Assembly (NCBI RefSeq): GCF_003892345.1
Contig: NZ_RRUE01000001.1
Coordinates: 837,008 to 901,007, forward strand
Length of the DNA: 64,000 nucleotides
Source: Lautropia dentalis
Lineage (GTDB): Bacteria; Pseudomonadota; Gammaproteobacteria; Burkholderiales; Burkholderiaceae_E
Direction: 5' to 3'
Shown here: one piece after another, positions 25,783-33,639 of the stretch
Layout of the letters: each line of letters opens with the position of its first letter
How positions within the stretch are numbered: position 1 is the stretch's first letter
Translations under genes and position numbers: made by a program
The notes under the pieces: generated by a model
What the model saw: only the letters and a program-made list of their open reading frames with translations
What the model was told of the DNA's origin: nothing
Database searches by the model: none

Positions 25783-28378
25783 AGCCTCTCCATCCGGTAC
25801 GTCCCCCGGCACCGCTGCGTACCGCGCACGGGACGGTGGGCCGGCGGGCCATGGACCGGCAGGATGGGGACCCACCGGGGGCGGCCCCGATGGTGGTGGA
25901 CCCGATGGGTGTGGACCTGCCGGGGGTGGCCCTGCAGGGGGTGGAGCCTCGGGGGGCGGAGGCGGAGGTGGTCGCCGGGTACGGCGCGCGCTGCTGCCGG
26001 CCATCTACCGCAAGGCGCTGCGCGACCTGTGGCTGCTGCGCGGGCAGGCCATCGCCATCATGGGGGTGGTGATGGCCGGCATTGCCATGCTGACCATGAT
26101 GCAGATGGCTTTCAGCTCACTGCTGGAGAGTCGCGAGCAGCTCTTCGCGGTGGACAACGGCAACCTGCCGGACGTGTGGGTGACGCTCAAGCGGGCACCG
26201 GAAGGCGTGGCGAAGCAGGTGGCGGCGCTGCCCGAGGTGGCCGAGGTCGAAACACGGGTGCGGGCGGCCGGCAAGCTGAAACTGGCGGGGGTGGACGAGC
26301 CGATGCAGGCGGAGCTGGTGTCGCTGCCGGACAATGGCCAGCAGCCGCGGCAGAACCGCGTGTTCCTGCGGCGGGGCCGGATGCCGGCCCCCTGGACACG
26401 GAACGAGGTGGTGATCAGCGATGCCTTTGCGGATTTCCATCACCTGCAGCCCGGTGCCCGCCTGCGGGTGACGGTCAACGGGCGCAGCCAGTGGTTCACG
26501 GCCGTGGGCGTGGGGGGCACGCCCGAATATCTGTACCAGATCGCGCCCGGCGGCATCTTTCCGGACTACGAGCATTTTGCGGTGCTGTGGGTGCCGCGCG
26601 AAGCACTGGCTGCCGGCATGAACATGGATGGTGCCTTCAATTCGCTCACGGCCAGGCTCTCGCCCCAGACCGATGCGCAGGGGCGCGAGGCACGCGCCAT
26701 TGCCGGCATCGACCGGGTGCTGGACCGCTGGGGCGGGCTGGGGGCCATCGGACGCGTGGACCAGCTCTCCACCCGCCGGCTGGATGACGAGCTGGGCCAG
26801 CTCCATGCCAGTGTCCGCATGTTGCCCACCGTCTTTCTGGGGGTGGCGGCCTTTCTGCTGAACGTGGTGTTCACCCGTCTGGTGGGCATGCAGCGCGGGC
26901 AGATTGCCATCCTGAAGGCCTTTGGCTACCGCACCACCACCGTGATGCTGCACTATGGGCTGATGACCACGGTGATCTGTGTGGCGGGGGCGCTGCTGGG
27001 CATCGTGGCCGGCAGCTGGATGGGCCAGTGGATGGCCCGGACCTATCTGGAAAACTTCCGCTTTCCGCAGCTGTATTTCTCGCTCGATGGCGGGCTGGTG
27101 ATCACGGGGGGGCTGGTAGCCGTGCTGGCCGGCGTGGCCGGGGCCGGGCTGGCCGTGCTGCGTGCGGTGCGCGAGCCGGTGGCACAGGCCATGCGGCCAC
27201 AGGCTCCGGAGCGTTTTCGCGGCGGGCTGGTCGGGCGCTGGCGCCTGCTGCAGCGGCTGCCGCAGACGGCGCGCATGGTGCTGCGCCAGCTGGAACGGCG
27301 GCCGGGCCGGGCGGTGCTGACCATCATCGGTCTGGCCATGGTGGGCGGGCTGATCGTGATGGTGCGCCTGCAGGGCGGGGCACTGACCTATCTGGTGGAC
27401 AGCCGCTTCCGGATGGGCGAGCTGTATGATGTGGCGGCAACCTTCACCGAGGTGCAGCCGCGCCGGGCACTCTTCGAACTGGCGTCCATTCCGGGCGTGC
27501 AGTATGCCGAGGGGATGCGTGCCGTGCCGGTGGAAGTCTCGGCGATGAGCCGGCACCTGCGCACCACCATCGAGGGCCTGCCGGCAGAAGGTACCCTGCG
27601 ACGTCTGGTGGACGCCAGTCTCCGGCAGCAGGTCGTCCCCCATGACGGGGTGGTGATGAACGACTATCTGGCCGCACGCCTGGGCGTGGGGGTGGGTGAG
27701 ACGGTGTCGGTGCACGAGCTGCAGGGGCGCCGGCGTACGCTGCAGCTGCCGGTGATGGCGCTGGTGCGCGAACAGATCGGCGTGACGCTGTACATGGACG
27801 TACCGGCCATGAACCGGGCGCTGGGCGAGGGGGATGTGCTGGAGGGCGCGGTGCTGGATGTGGCGCCGGGGGCGCTGCAGGGCGTCAAGATGGCCCTGGA
27901 CCGCCGGCCCGATGTGGCGGCCATCAGCGTCCGTGCGGATGCCACCAGCTCGTTCTACGACATGCTCAACCGCATCACCGGTCCGGTCACCATGATGGGC
28001 GTGCTGCTGGGCATCATGGTGAATTTCGGCGTGGTGTACAACTCGGCCCGCATCACGCTGGCCGAACGGGCCCGCGAGCTGGCCAGCCTGCGGGTGCTGG
28101 GTTTCACGCGGGGGGAGGTGGCGCGCATCCTGCTGGGCGAGATCGGCCTGCTGGTGCTGTTGTCCATCCCCCTGTCGTTTGTCTGTGGCCGGGGGCTGGG
28201 CTGGCTGATGGTGCAGGGCCTGCAGAGCGACCTGTATCGCATCCCCCTGCGGATCCCGCCCGAATCCTACGCGCTGGCCACGGTGGTGACGATGTGTACC
28301 ACCCTGGTGTCGATGGCCGTGGTGCTGCGGCTGGTCAACCGGCTGGACATGATCGAGGCCCTGAAGGAGCGGGACTGA
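25766..28378 (+). CDS. FtsX-type ABC exporter permease with two FtsX domains
   Basis: Inner-membrane permease of the exporter. The 870-residue protein has an N-terminal helix near residues 90-110 ([15 protein letters not shown]), a MacB-like periplasmic domain, an FtsX domain with three helices at about residues 350-470, a second periplasmic domain and a final FtsX domain ([15 protein letters not shown] onward). Residues 1-70 are an odd Gly/Pro/Ala-rich extension made of repeated GPxGGGP units; the decayed paralogue lacks it, starting right before [11 protein letters not shown] start downstream near 25970 cannot be excluded. The gene overlaps the ATPase and precedes an HlyD-type adaptor. Confidence 0.88.
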   Translation: MSCAGEASPSGTSPGTAAYRARDGGPAGHGPAGWGPTGGGPDGGGPDGCGPAGGGPAGGGASGGGGGGGRRVRRALLPAIYRKALRDLWLLRGQAIAIMGVVMAGIAMLTMMQMAFSSLLESREQLFAVDNGNLPDVWVTLKRAPEGVAKQVAALPEVAEVETRVRAAGKLKLAGVDEPMQAELVSLPDNGQQPRQNRVFLRRGRMPAPWTRNEVVISDAFADFHHLQPGARLRVTVNGRSQWFTAVGVGGTPEYLYQIAPGGIFPDYEHFAVLWVPREALAAGMNMDGAFNSLTARLSPQTDAQGREARAIAGIDRVLDRWGGLGAIGRVDQLSTRRLDDELGQLHASVRMLPTVFLGVAAFLLNVVFTRLVGMQRGQIAILKAFGYRTTTVMLHYGLMTTVICVAGALLGIVAGSWMGQWMARTYLENFRFPQLYFSLDGGLVITGGLVAVLAGVAGAGLAVLRAVREPVAQAMRPQAPERFRGGLVGRWRLLQRLPQTARMVLRQLERRPGRAVLTIIGLAMVGGLIVMVRLQGGALTYLVDSRFRMGELYDVAATFTEVQPRRALFELASIPGVQYAEGMRAVPVEVSAMSRHLRTTIEGLPAEGTLRRLVDASLRQQVVPHDGVVMNDYLAARLGVGVGETVSVHELQGRRRTLQLPVMALVREQIGVTLYMDVPAMNRALGEGDVLEGAVLDVAPGALQGVKMALDRRPDVAAISVRADATSSFYDMLNRITGPVTMMGVLLGIMVNFGVVYNSARITLAERARELASLRVLGFTRGEVARILLGEIGLLVLLSIPLSFVCGRGLGWLMVQGLQSDLYRIPLRIPPESYALATVVTMCTTLVSMAVVLRLVNRLDMIEALKERD

Positions 28379-28405
28379 GCACGCATCATGGATACATTCA
28401 GCCTT

Positions 28406-28513
28406 ACGAACGCATTTGGCATCACGAGCGTATCCGGTATCACGAGCGTATCCGGTATCACGAGCGTATCCGGCATCACGAATGCATCCGGCACCACGAA
28501 ATCATTCGGCCTC
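28406..28513. repeat. 18-bp minisatellite, six units
   Basis: Six head-to-tail units with consensus ACGAGCGTATCCGGTATC. Units 2 and 3 are identical, unit 4 differs by one base, and units 1, 5 and 6 are more diverged. There are no spacers, so it is not a CRISPR array. Unit number is a likely site of strand-slippage variation between ABC permease and HlyD genes. Confidence 0.85.
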
Positions 28514-28587
28514 ACGATTCCCCTCCGGACTGCTGGATTCCACAGGTGCTGGAATTTCAGCAGCCCCGGACCCGGGGCAGCGACCGG

Positions 28588-28611
28588 GACATGGACATGG
28601 ACATGGACATG
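28588..28611. repeat. Hexanucleotide repeat (GACATG)4
   Basis: Four perfect GACATG units in the same spacer as the 18-bp minisatellite. No coding role seen. Confidence 0.7.
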
Positions 28612-28720
28612 CCGGAGATCGTGAGCGCTGTCCCTGGCATGCCGGGATTCTTCCCTGTCTGCGAGGCAGGCACCGGCTGGCGCCCATTTTCAATCTGACC
28701 TCTTTTGTGAACATTGCATC

Positions 28721-30208
28721 ATGAAGCTGCCTGCCCGAAAAACCATCGTCACCAGTCTGATCGTCGCTGGCGTGCTGGGTACACTGGCTTGGCTGGCACT
28801 GCGCGAACCCACCCAGCTGGCCAGCGTGGCACAGGTCCGCTACGGCCCGATGGAAGAACAGTTCTCCGAGGAGGGCAAGACCAGGCTCAAGGCGCGGTAT
28901 TCGGTCACCGCGCCGGTGGCCGGCACCCTGCAGCGCATCGGCCTGCAGCCGGGCGATGCCGTGAAGGCCGGCCAGACGGTGGCCTGGATCGACCCGGCCT
29001 CGCCCGGTCTGCTGGATGCGCGCAGCCGCACGCAGCTGCGGGCCGAGCTGGCCGCGGCCGAGCAGAAGTACCAGTCGGCACGCCATCATGTGAATGCCAC
29101 GCGGGCTGCGCTGGATCAGGCCAGCAGCGCGCTGAAGCGTGCCCGAAAACTGCGTGACGGCAATGCCATTTCGCAGGAGGCGCTGGAAAATGCCCAGATG
29201 CAGGCCGCTTCCACCCGCGCCAACTGGTCCGCTGCCCGGGCCGATGCACAGACGGCCCAGCAGCAGGTGGCTGCAGCCCGGGCGGCGTTGCTGGAAGGGG
29301 ATGCCGAGGCACCGGCAGGGGGAGAGGCTGGGTCTGCAGACAAGGCGGCGGTGAAGGCGGGCGCGAGCGGAAGAACCGAACCCGCATCGTCCCCCGTGCG
29401 AAAACCCATCGCGGTGCTGGCGCCCGTGGATGGCGTGGTGCTCAAGCGCCCGCTGGACAGCGCCGTGCCCGTCACGCTGGGCCAGCAGCTGCTGGAAATG
29501 GGTGACACCGCCCAGCTGGAAGTGGAGGCCGAGGTGCTGTCGTCCGATGCCGTGAAGGTGCGGCCGGGCATGACGGCACGCCTGCTGCGCTGGGGCGGGC
29601 CGGGCGAACTGCAGGCGCATGTGACCCGGGTGGAGCCGGGCGGCTTCACCAAGGTGTCGGCACTGGGCGTGGATGAGCAGCGCACACGCGTGATCCTGGA
29701 CATCGACAGCCCGCGCCAACAGTGGATGGCGCTGGGGGACGCCTACCGGGTGGAACTGGAATTCGTGCTGCGCCACGAGGATCGCGTACTGCAGGTGCCG
29801 GCCAGCGCGCTGTTCATCGATACACGCAAGGTGGCGGAGGAAACGGCGTCTGATTCGGGCAGCCCTGCGACGGCTGCAGGGCAGGCCACCGGAAACGGTC
29901 AGCCCTCGGGAACGGACGGTGCTGCAGGTGCTGCGCCAAAGGCACAGATACGGGCAGGTGCGCAGGAAGGAGCACAGGCAGGAGTGCAGGAAGGTGCGCA
30001 GGGCTCCACGGCTGCAGCGGCACAGGCCGGCAGCCCGCGTTATGCGGTATATCGCGTGGAAAATGGCCGGGCCAGGCTTTCGCCCGTGAAAACCGGGATG
30101 CGTTCAGCCACCCATGTGCAGGTGCTGGACGGACTGAAGGAAGGCGATATGGTGATCGTGCAGCCGGATGACCGGGTGGCCGAGGGGGTGAGGATCGAGG
30201 GGCATTGA
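28721..30208 (+). CDS. HlyD/MacA-type periplasmic adaptor protein
   Basis: Membrane-fusion partner of the ABC exporter, bridging inner membrane and outer-membrane channel. One N-terminal membrane anchor (TSLIVAGVLGTLAWLAL), a lipoyl-like half (SVTAPVAGTLQRIGLQPGDAVKAGQ), a coiled-coil hairpin at about residues 105-190, the second lipoyl half (IAVLAPVDGVVLKRPLD) and a beta-barrel domain are in the usual order. Two low-complexity inserts are present: one at about residues 190-225 in the hairpin return and an Ala/Gly/Gln-rich one with AGAQEGAQAGVQEGAQ near residue 410-435. The partner outer-membrane protein is not in the window. Confidence 0.85.
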   Translation: MKLPARKTIVTSLIVAGVLGTLAWLALREPTQLASVAQVRYGPMEEQFSEEGKTRLKARYSVTAPVAGTLQRIGLQPGDAVKAGQTVAWIDPASPGLLDARSRTQLRAELAAAEQKYQSARHHVNATRAALDQASSALKRARKLRDGNAISQEALENAQMQAASTRANWSAARADAQTAQQQVAAARAALLEGDAEAPAGGEAGSADKAAVKAGASGRTEPASSPVRKPIAVLAPVDGVVLKRPLDSAVPVTLGQQLLEMGDTAQLEVEAEVLSSDAVKVRPGMTARLLRWGGPGELQAHVTRVEPGGFTKVSALGVDEQRTRVILDIDSPRQQWMALGDAYRVELEFVLRHEDRVLQVPASALFIDTRKVAEETASDSGSPATAAGQATGNGQPSGTDGAAGAAPKAQIRAGAQEGAQAGVQEGAQGSTAAAAQAGSPRYAVYRVENGRARLSPVKTGMRSATHVQVLDGLKEGDMVIVQPDDRVAEGVRIEGH

Positions 30209-30281
30209 TCCGGCCGGGGCTTCCCCCGATGTGTTCTGGTGTTTTTTCTCCTCGTGGATCATGGCGTGAACAGCGGGGTGC

Positions 30282-30476
30282 TCACGTGTGGCAGGCGAGG
30301 GCAGGGGTTTCGTGATCCGTGCCCCAGGTTTCGAGCCAGTCCAGAACTTCCTCCCCGGTCAGGTGCAGACCGGTTTCCTGATAGTCTCGCCAGGATGCGT
30401 CGGCTTCCTCCTTGAAGGCGAAATACGGATGCTGGCAAGTGTGATGCAGGGAGCGGATCGGATCGCGTGCTTCCAT
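30282..30476 (-). CDS. Small hypothetical protein, partner of excisionase-like regulator
   Basis: A 64-residue acidic protein with a DASWRDYQETGLHLTGEEVLDWLETWGTDHE core and a His-rich start. It begins 3 bases after the stop of the upstream HTH gene on the same strand, so the two are surely co-transcribed. Similar short C-terminal segments occur, as I remember them, in ribbon-helix-helix-type antitoxins, but I cannot name the family with certainty. The upstream regulator type is often paired with a PIN-domain toxin; none is present here. Confidence 0.6.
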   Translation of the reverse strand: MEARDPIRSLHHTCQHPYFAFKEEADASWRDYQETGLHLTGEEVLDWLETWGTDHETPALACHT

Positions 30477-30479
30477 TGT

Positions 30480-30941
30480 TCAGTATCCCAAACCGAGTTT
30501 CTGGGCTTCGGCTGCCAGCTCTTCCAGAACGGCGTGACGGGCGTCGTCCGTGCGCTTCTTGTAATCAACCATATCCTGATACCGGACACGGCGGTGTGTG
30601 CCCGTTTTGTGGAACGGGATCTCGCCCTTTTCCAGTAGCTGGACCAGATAGGGGCGCGAGACGTTGAGCAGGTCGGCTGCTTCCTGGGTGGTCATCTCGG
30701 CGTGGATCGGGACGATGCTTACGGCATTGCCCTTGCCGATTTCGGTCAGTGCATCGACGAGCAGACGCAGGGCAGATACCGGTACACGGACCGGAAGTGA
30801 TGTTCCTCTGTCTGTCCTGATTCTGATTTCCTGGGTTTCGGCATGGGTTTGCAGACAGGCGGACAACGTGCGGCCGCTTGTTTGTGCAATGGCGATCTCT
30901 TCCTCCGAAGGCAGCGTGTGAGGTGTCATGAGGGTAGCCAT
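30480..30941 (-). CDS. Excisionase-type HTH regulator / putative antitoxin
   Basis: A 153-residue protein with a MerR-like excisionase helix-turn-helix: TTQEAADLLNVSRPYLVQLLEKGEIPFHKTGTHRRVRYQDM at about residues 85-125, followed by a helical tail. Such proteins act as DNA-binding antitoxins or regulators in toxin-antitoxin loci. The frame is open to 31067; I chose the ATG at 30941 (MATLMTPHTLPSEEEIAIA). A second ATG 12 bases on is possible. The overlapping partner is the 64-residue protein that follows. Confidence 0.72.
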   Translation of the reverse strand: MATLMTPHTLPSEEEIAIAQTSGRTLSACLQTHAETQEIRIRTDRGTSLPVRVPVSALRLLVDALTEIGKGNAVSIVPIHAEMTTQEAADLLNVSRPYLVQLLEKGEIPFHKTGTHRRVRYQDMVDYKKRTDDARHAVLEELAAEAQKLGLGY

Positions 30942-31119
30942 GGGCTTGTCTCGCTTGCTGGAATATGTTGGCGTGCAGACTAATCGAAATAAACGAAACA
31001 GGCAAGTGTCATCTGCTTTTGTCCGCCTGATGGTCGTCGGTTCCGGCCCGGTGCCGGGTAAGCCCATGCTGCGGCCCTGCCGTCTTGTCCTTCATGCCCA
31101 GAAGGGGGGAGGCTGCGGG

Positions 31120-31149
31120 GACGAATGAGTCCACGACATGTTCTGGTGA
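31120..31149 (+). repeat. Copy of the dispersed ~30 nt motif
   Basis: Reads GACGAATGAGTCCACGACAT followed by GTTCTGGTGA. It abuts the 3' end of the MFS gene, which is on the opposite strand, so here the motif cannot be a promoter for a neighbouring + gene. Confidence 0.5.
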
Positions 31150-31152
31150 TCA

Positions 31153-32454
31153 TCATGCGTGCGCTTTCTGCTGCTTTCCTGTCAGCCTGCCGCTCCCCAC
31201 CACACACCCCGCCGCGCCCAGCAGTACAACCGCCAGCCCCATCAGCAACAGCCGGACATCCGCCACCCGCCCGGCCAGCACCGGCCCGATGCTGGCACCG
31301 ATGAACAGCACGAAGCCGTTCAGTGCCATGCCGGCCGCACGATCGGGGGCGGCGAGGGTACCGTACAGCACGATCATGGCCGGAATGGCCAGCGCCACGC
31401 CGGTGACGAAGATCAGGCTACCGCCGACGATGCCCGGCAGGTGCTGCGACAGAGCCGCTTCCAGCGCCACGCCGGCGGCGGCCAGCATGAAACCGGCGCA
31501 GGCCACGCCGGACATGCGGATGCGGGCCGCCAGTGGCCCGGCCAGCAGCGCCACGAACATCAGGGGCAGGCCAGCCAGACGCAGCAGGATGACCCGACCC
31601 CCATCCAGTCCCAGTGTCTGCAGATGCGGGCCGAGTGCCGTGTACATGGCCACGAAGGACAGCAGCAGGGTGATGTGTGCGCACGAGAGCAGCAGGATGG
31701 CGGGGCGTGCCAGCAGCCGGGCCATGGCAGCGAAGCGGTGGCCCAGATGACCGTACAGGGTAGCACGCCCGGGTTCGCGCGCGAGCAGGGCGATGAGCGG
31801 GGTCATGATGGCCAGCGCACCGCCTGTGACCAGGAACACCCACGACCAGTGCCCGTGCAGGGCGATCCAGCCGGCCAGGACCTGGCCGAAAATGCCGGCA
31901 ACCAGAAAGGCGGTGGACATGGCGCCAATGGCCGTGGCGCGCAGATGGGGCGGCGTGGCCTCGATGAGATAGGCCAGTGCCACCGGTGCGAAGCTGGCGG
32001 CAGCCAGCCCCTGCGTGACGCGCAGTCCGCCCAGCCAGGGCAGTGAAGGCACGAAGGCGCAGGCCAGGGTGGCGATGGCCAGTGCCGCAAGCCCCGTCAG
32101 CATGACCGGACGCCGGCCGTACTGGTCCGACACCGGCCCCCAGAGCAGAAAGCCTGCTGCATAGGCCATGCTGAAGGCGCTGGCCAGTGCCAGCGTGGTG
32201 GTGGCAGGCGCACTGCCAAAGCTTTTGGCCACGTGGGGCAGCAGGGGGATGGCCAGGTAGAGCTGGGTGAGGACGAACAGCGCCGTCGTCACCAGCAGGG
32301 TGATGACGCCACCGCCGGCAGGATGAGGGGTGTTGTCAGGCATTGTCCGGTCGGCAGCGGAGGTGCTGCCATTGGCAGGCGTTGCCCATTGGGCGGAGGA
32401 TGTGCTGGAAGCGGCAGGGGTGATGGGTGAGACGGGTCGGGAAGCACGGGACAT
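31153..32454 (-). CDS. MFS transporter (YnfM-like exporter)
   Basis: A 433-residue major-facilitator protein with about 12 membrane helices. It shows the MFS cytoplasmic loop LLWGPVSDQYGRRPVMLTG between helices 2 and 3 and the overall pattern of YnfM-type drug or sugar exporters. Residues 1-45 are a Ser/Pro/Ala-rich cytoplasmic tail. The frame is open to 32547, but the ATG at 32454 has AGGAGG 7 bases upstream. It is divergent from a TetR gene with a symmetric operator between them, so expression is probably TetR-controlled. Substrate unknown. Confidence 0.85.
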   Translation of the reverse strand: MSRASRPVSPITPAASSTSSAQWATPANGSTSAADRTMPDNTPHPAGGGVITLLVTTALFVLTQLYLAIPLLPHVAKSFGSAPATTTLALASAFSMAYAAGFLLWGPVSDQYGRRPVMLTGLAALAIATLACAFVPSLPWLGGLRVTQGLAAASFAPVALAYLIEATPPHLRATAIGAMSTAFLVAGIFGQVLAGWIALHGHWSWVFLVTGGALAIMTPLIALLAREPGRATLYGHLGHRFAAMARLLARPAILLLSCAHITLLLSFVAMYTALGPHLQTLGLDGGRVILLRLAGLPLMFVALLAGPLAARIRMSGVACAGFMLAAAGVALEAALSQHLPGIVGGSLIFVTGVALAIPAMIVLYGTLAAPDRAAGMALNGFVLFIGASIGPVLAGRVADVRLLLMGLAVVLLGAAGCVVGSGRLTGKQQKAHA

Positions 32455-32478
32455 GCAGTTCCTCCTGATTGAATAAAT

Positions 32479-32496
32479 TCCAACTACAACGTTGGA
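32479..32496. promoter_or_regulatory. Probable TetR operator between MFS and tetR
   Basis: Perfect dyad TCCAAC-TACAAC-GTTGGA located 25 bases upstream of the MFS start, in an AT-rich promoter-like stretch. Position and symmetry fit the operator of the divergent TetR-family regulator. Confidence 0.6.
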
Positions 32497-32565
32497 GTTC
32501 ATTCTAGTATGATTTCCGTCACACGCACAAACCATGTCGTCCCGCATGCCCCGGGTATGGCCAGG

Positions 32566-32596
32566 GCGAATGAGCCCATGACACGCGCCAGGGACG
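32566..32596 (+). repeat. Copy of the dispersed ~30 nt motif
   Basis: Reads GCGAATGAGCCCATGACACG followed by CGCCAGGGACGG, ending 22 bases before the tetR ATG on the same strand. Confidence 0.5.
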
Positions 32597-32618
32597 GATC
32601 AGGACGGATACGCAGACG

Positions 32619-33233
32619 ATGGCCTGGGATACCGAGGGAACCAAACGCAGGATTCTGGAAGCAGCCGTGGACGAGTTCGCCAGGCTGGGTCCGGACGGGG
32701 CGACGATCGACCGGATTGCCCGGACGGCGGGCGTGAACAAGGAGCGGGTCTACAACTACTTCGGGGACAAGCGCGGGCTGTTCTCGGCCGTGCTGCGCAG
32801 CGAGCTGGCCAAGGTGGCGCAGGCGGTTCCGGTGGAGAGCTTTGCCGTGGAGGATGTGGGCGACTATGCCGGCCGGGTGTTCGACTACCACGAGGCGCAT
32901 CCGGCCCTGAGCCGGCTGATGCGCTGGGAGGGGCTGTCCTTCGAAGGCGAAGTTCCGGATGAGGCACAGCGGCGCATGTACTACGGTTACAAGGTCCGGG
33001 CGGTGGAACGGGGACAGCAGCAGGGAACGGTCACGACGGCACTTGCAGCCGATCATCTGGCGTTTCTGGTGCTGGCACTGGCAGGATGGTGGTCGGCGGT
33101 GCCCCAGGTGGCCCGCATGCTGACGGGAGAGGATGATGCCCGCGAACGGAAGCGGCGCCGGGCTTCGGTGGTGGAGGCGGCACGGCGGCTGGCGCGGCCG
33201 GAAGACGAACGCATCCATGACATGCGCCAATGA
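32619..33233 (+). CDS. TetR-family transcriptional regulator
   Basis: A 204-residue repressor. The N-terminal helix-turn-helix is clear: RRILEAAVDEFARLGPDGATIDRIARTAGVNKERVYNYFGDKRGLF. The C-terminal ligand domain resembles the TetR_C group found in regulators of drug exporters. It is divergent from the MFS gene, so the pair probably forms an inducible efflux module with the operator at 32479-32496. Confidence 0.9.
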   Translation: MAWDTEGTKRRILEAAVDEFARLGPDGATIDRIARTAGVNKERVYNYFGDKRGLFSAVLRSELAKVAQAVPVESFAVEDVGDYAGRVFDYHEAHPALSRLMRWEGLSFEGEVPDEAQRRMYYGYKVRAVERGQQQGTVTTALAADHLAFLVLALAGWWSAVPQVARMLTGEDDARERKRRRASVVEAARRLARPEDERIHDMRQ

Positions 33234-33639
33234 ACGGCCCGGGACGAATGGACCAGACTATGGTCGCTTTCCCACATCATTCATGTGATTCCTGAATGGA
33301 ATCCGTTTTTCGGTGTCGACCGGCTCGACAGCCGGGGTGTGACCCTTTACGCTAGCGCGTACGCGCGTGCCGGGATTCCACGCGCGCAAGGGCACGCGAG
33401 ACTCACCCCTGCGCCCTTGGGACCCTCTGCAAAAGTCCTGCGGTACTTTGATTCCCATGCCCGGGCGATCCAGTGCGTTGCCATTTGTCGGCAATAGCCC
33501 TGCTATTGCCGACAAATGGCGCCTTCTGGCTCATTCCGATCCTGGGCTCAAAGCGCTCGCAGACTTTTGCAGAGTGTCCCTTGCGCGGGGGGCAGAGTCT
33601 CCTGACGCGGGCCTGTCTTCCAACCAGCGAGGTAATTCG
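33234..33639. other. Intergenic region holding a giant palindrome before pfkA
   Basis: About 400 bases between tetR and pfkA. Most of it is the long imperfect inverted repeat at 33389-33612. The remainder (33234-33388) has a partial GACGAATGGACC motif at 33243 and no gene. Confidence 0.55.
33389..33612. repeat. ~225 bp giant imperfect palindrome (MITE-like) upstream of pfkA
   Basis: The centre is a perfect 19-bp hairpin with a 3-base loop (33480-33498 with 33502-33520). Outside it, a diverged section beginning CTGCG on both sides matches, and then 33419-33437 (GGGACCCTCTGCAAAAGTC) pairs with 33562-33580 with one mismatch. Weaker complementarity continues outward to about 33389 and 33612 (GAGACTC arms). 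Parts recur at 37053-37085 and 57636-57691. The element ends 27 bases before the pfkA ATG and would fold strongly in the pfkA leader if transcribed. Confidence 0.75.

Larger units (their letters stand above)
28379..28720. other. Intergenic region dominated by tandem repeats
   Basis: About 340 bases between permease and adaptor. It contains the 18-bp minisatellite (28406-28513) and the GACATG run (28588-28611). Open frames exist through the repeat in several phases on both strands because the unit is a multiple of three, but none has a plausible start or composition. An internal promoter for the adaptor could lie near 28690-28715. Confidence 0.5.

Noticed and set aside
28406-28513. Possible CRISPR array
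   Set aside because: Units are adjacent 18-bp repeats without spacers, and no cas genes are present.
28388-28624. Frame with six-residue repeats (GITSVS) in the 18-bp minisatellite
   Set aside because: An 18-bp unit keeps all frames open on both strands, so the repeat peptide is not evidence for a gene.
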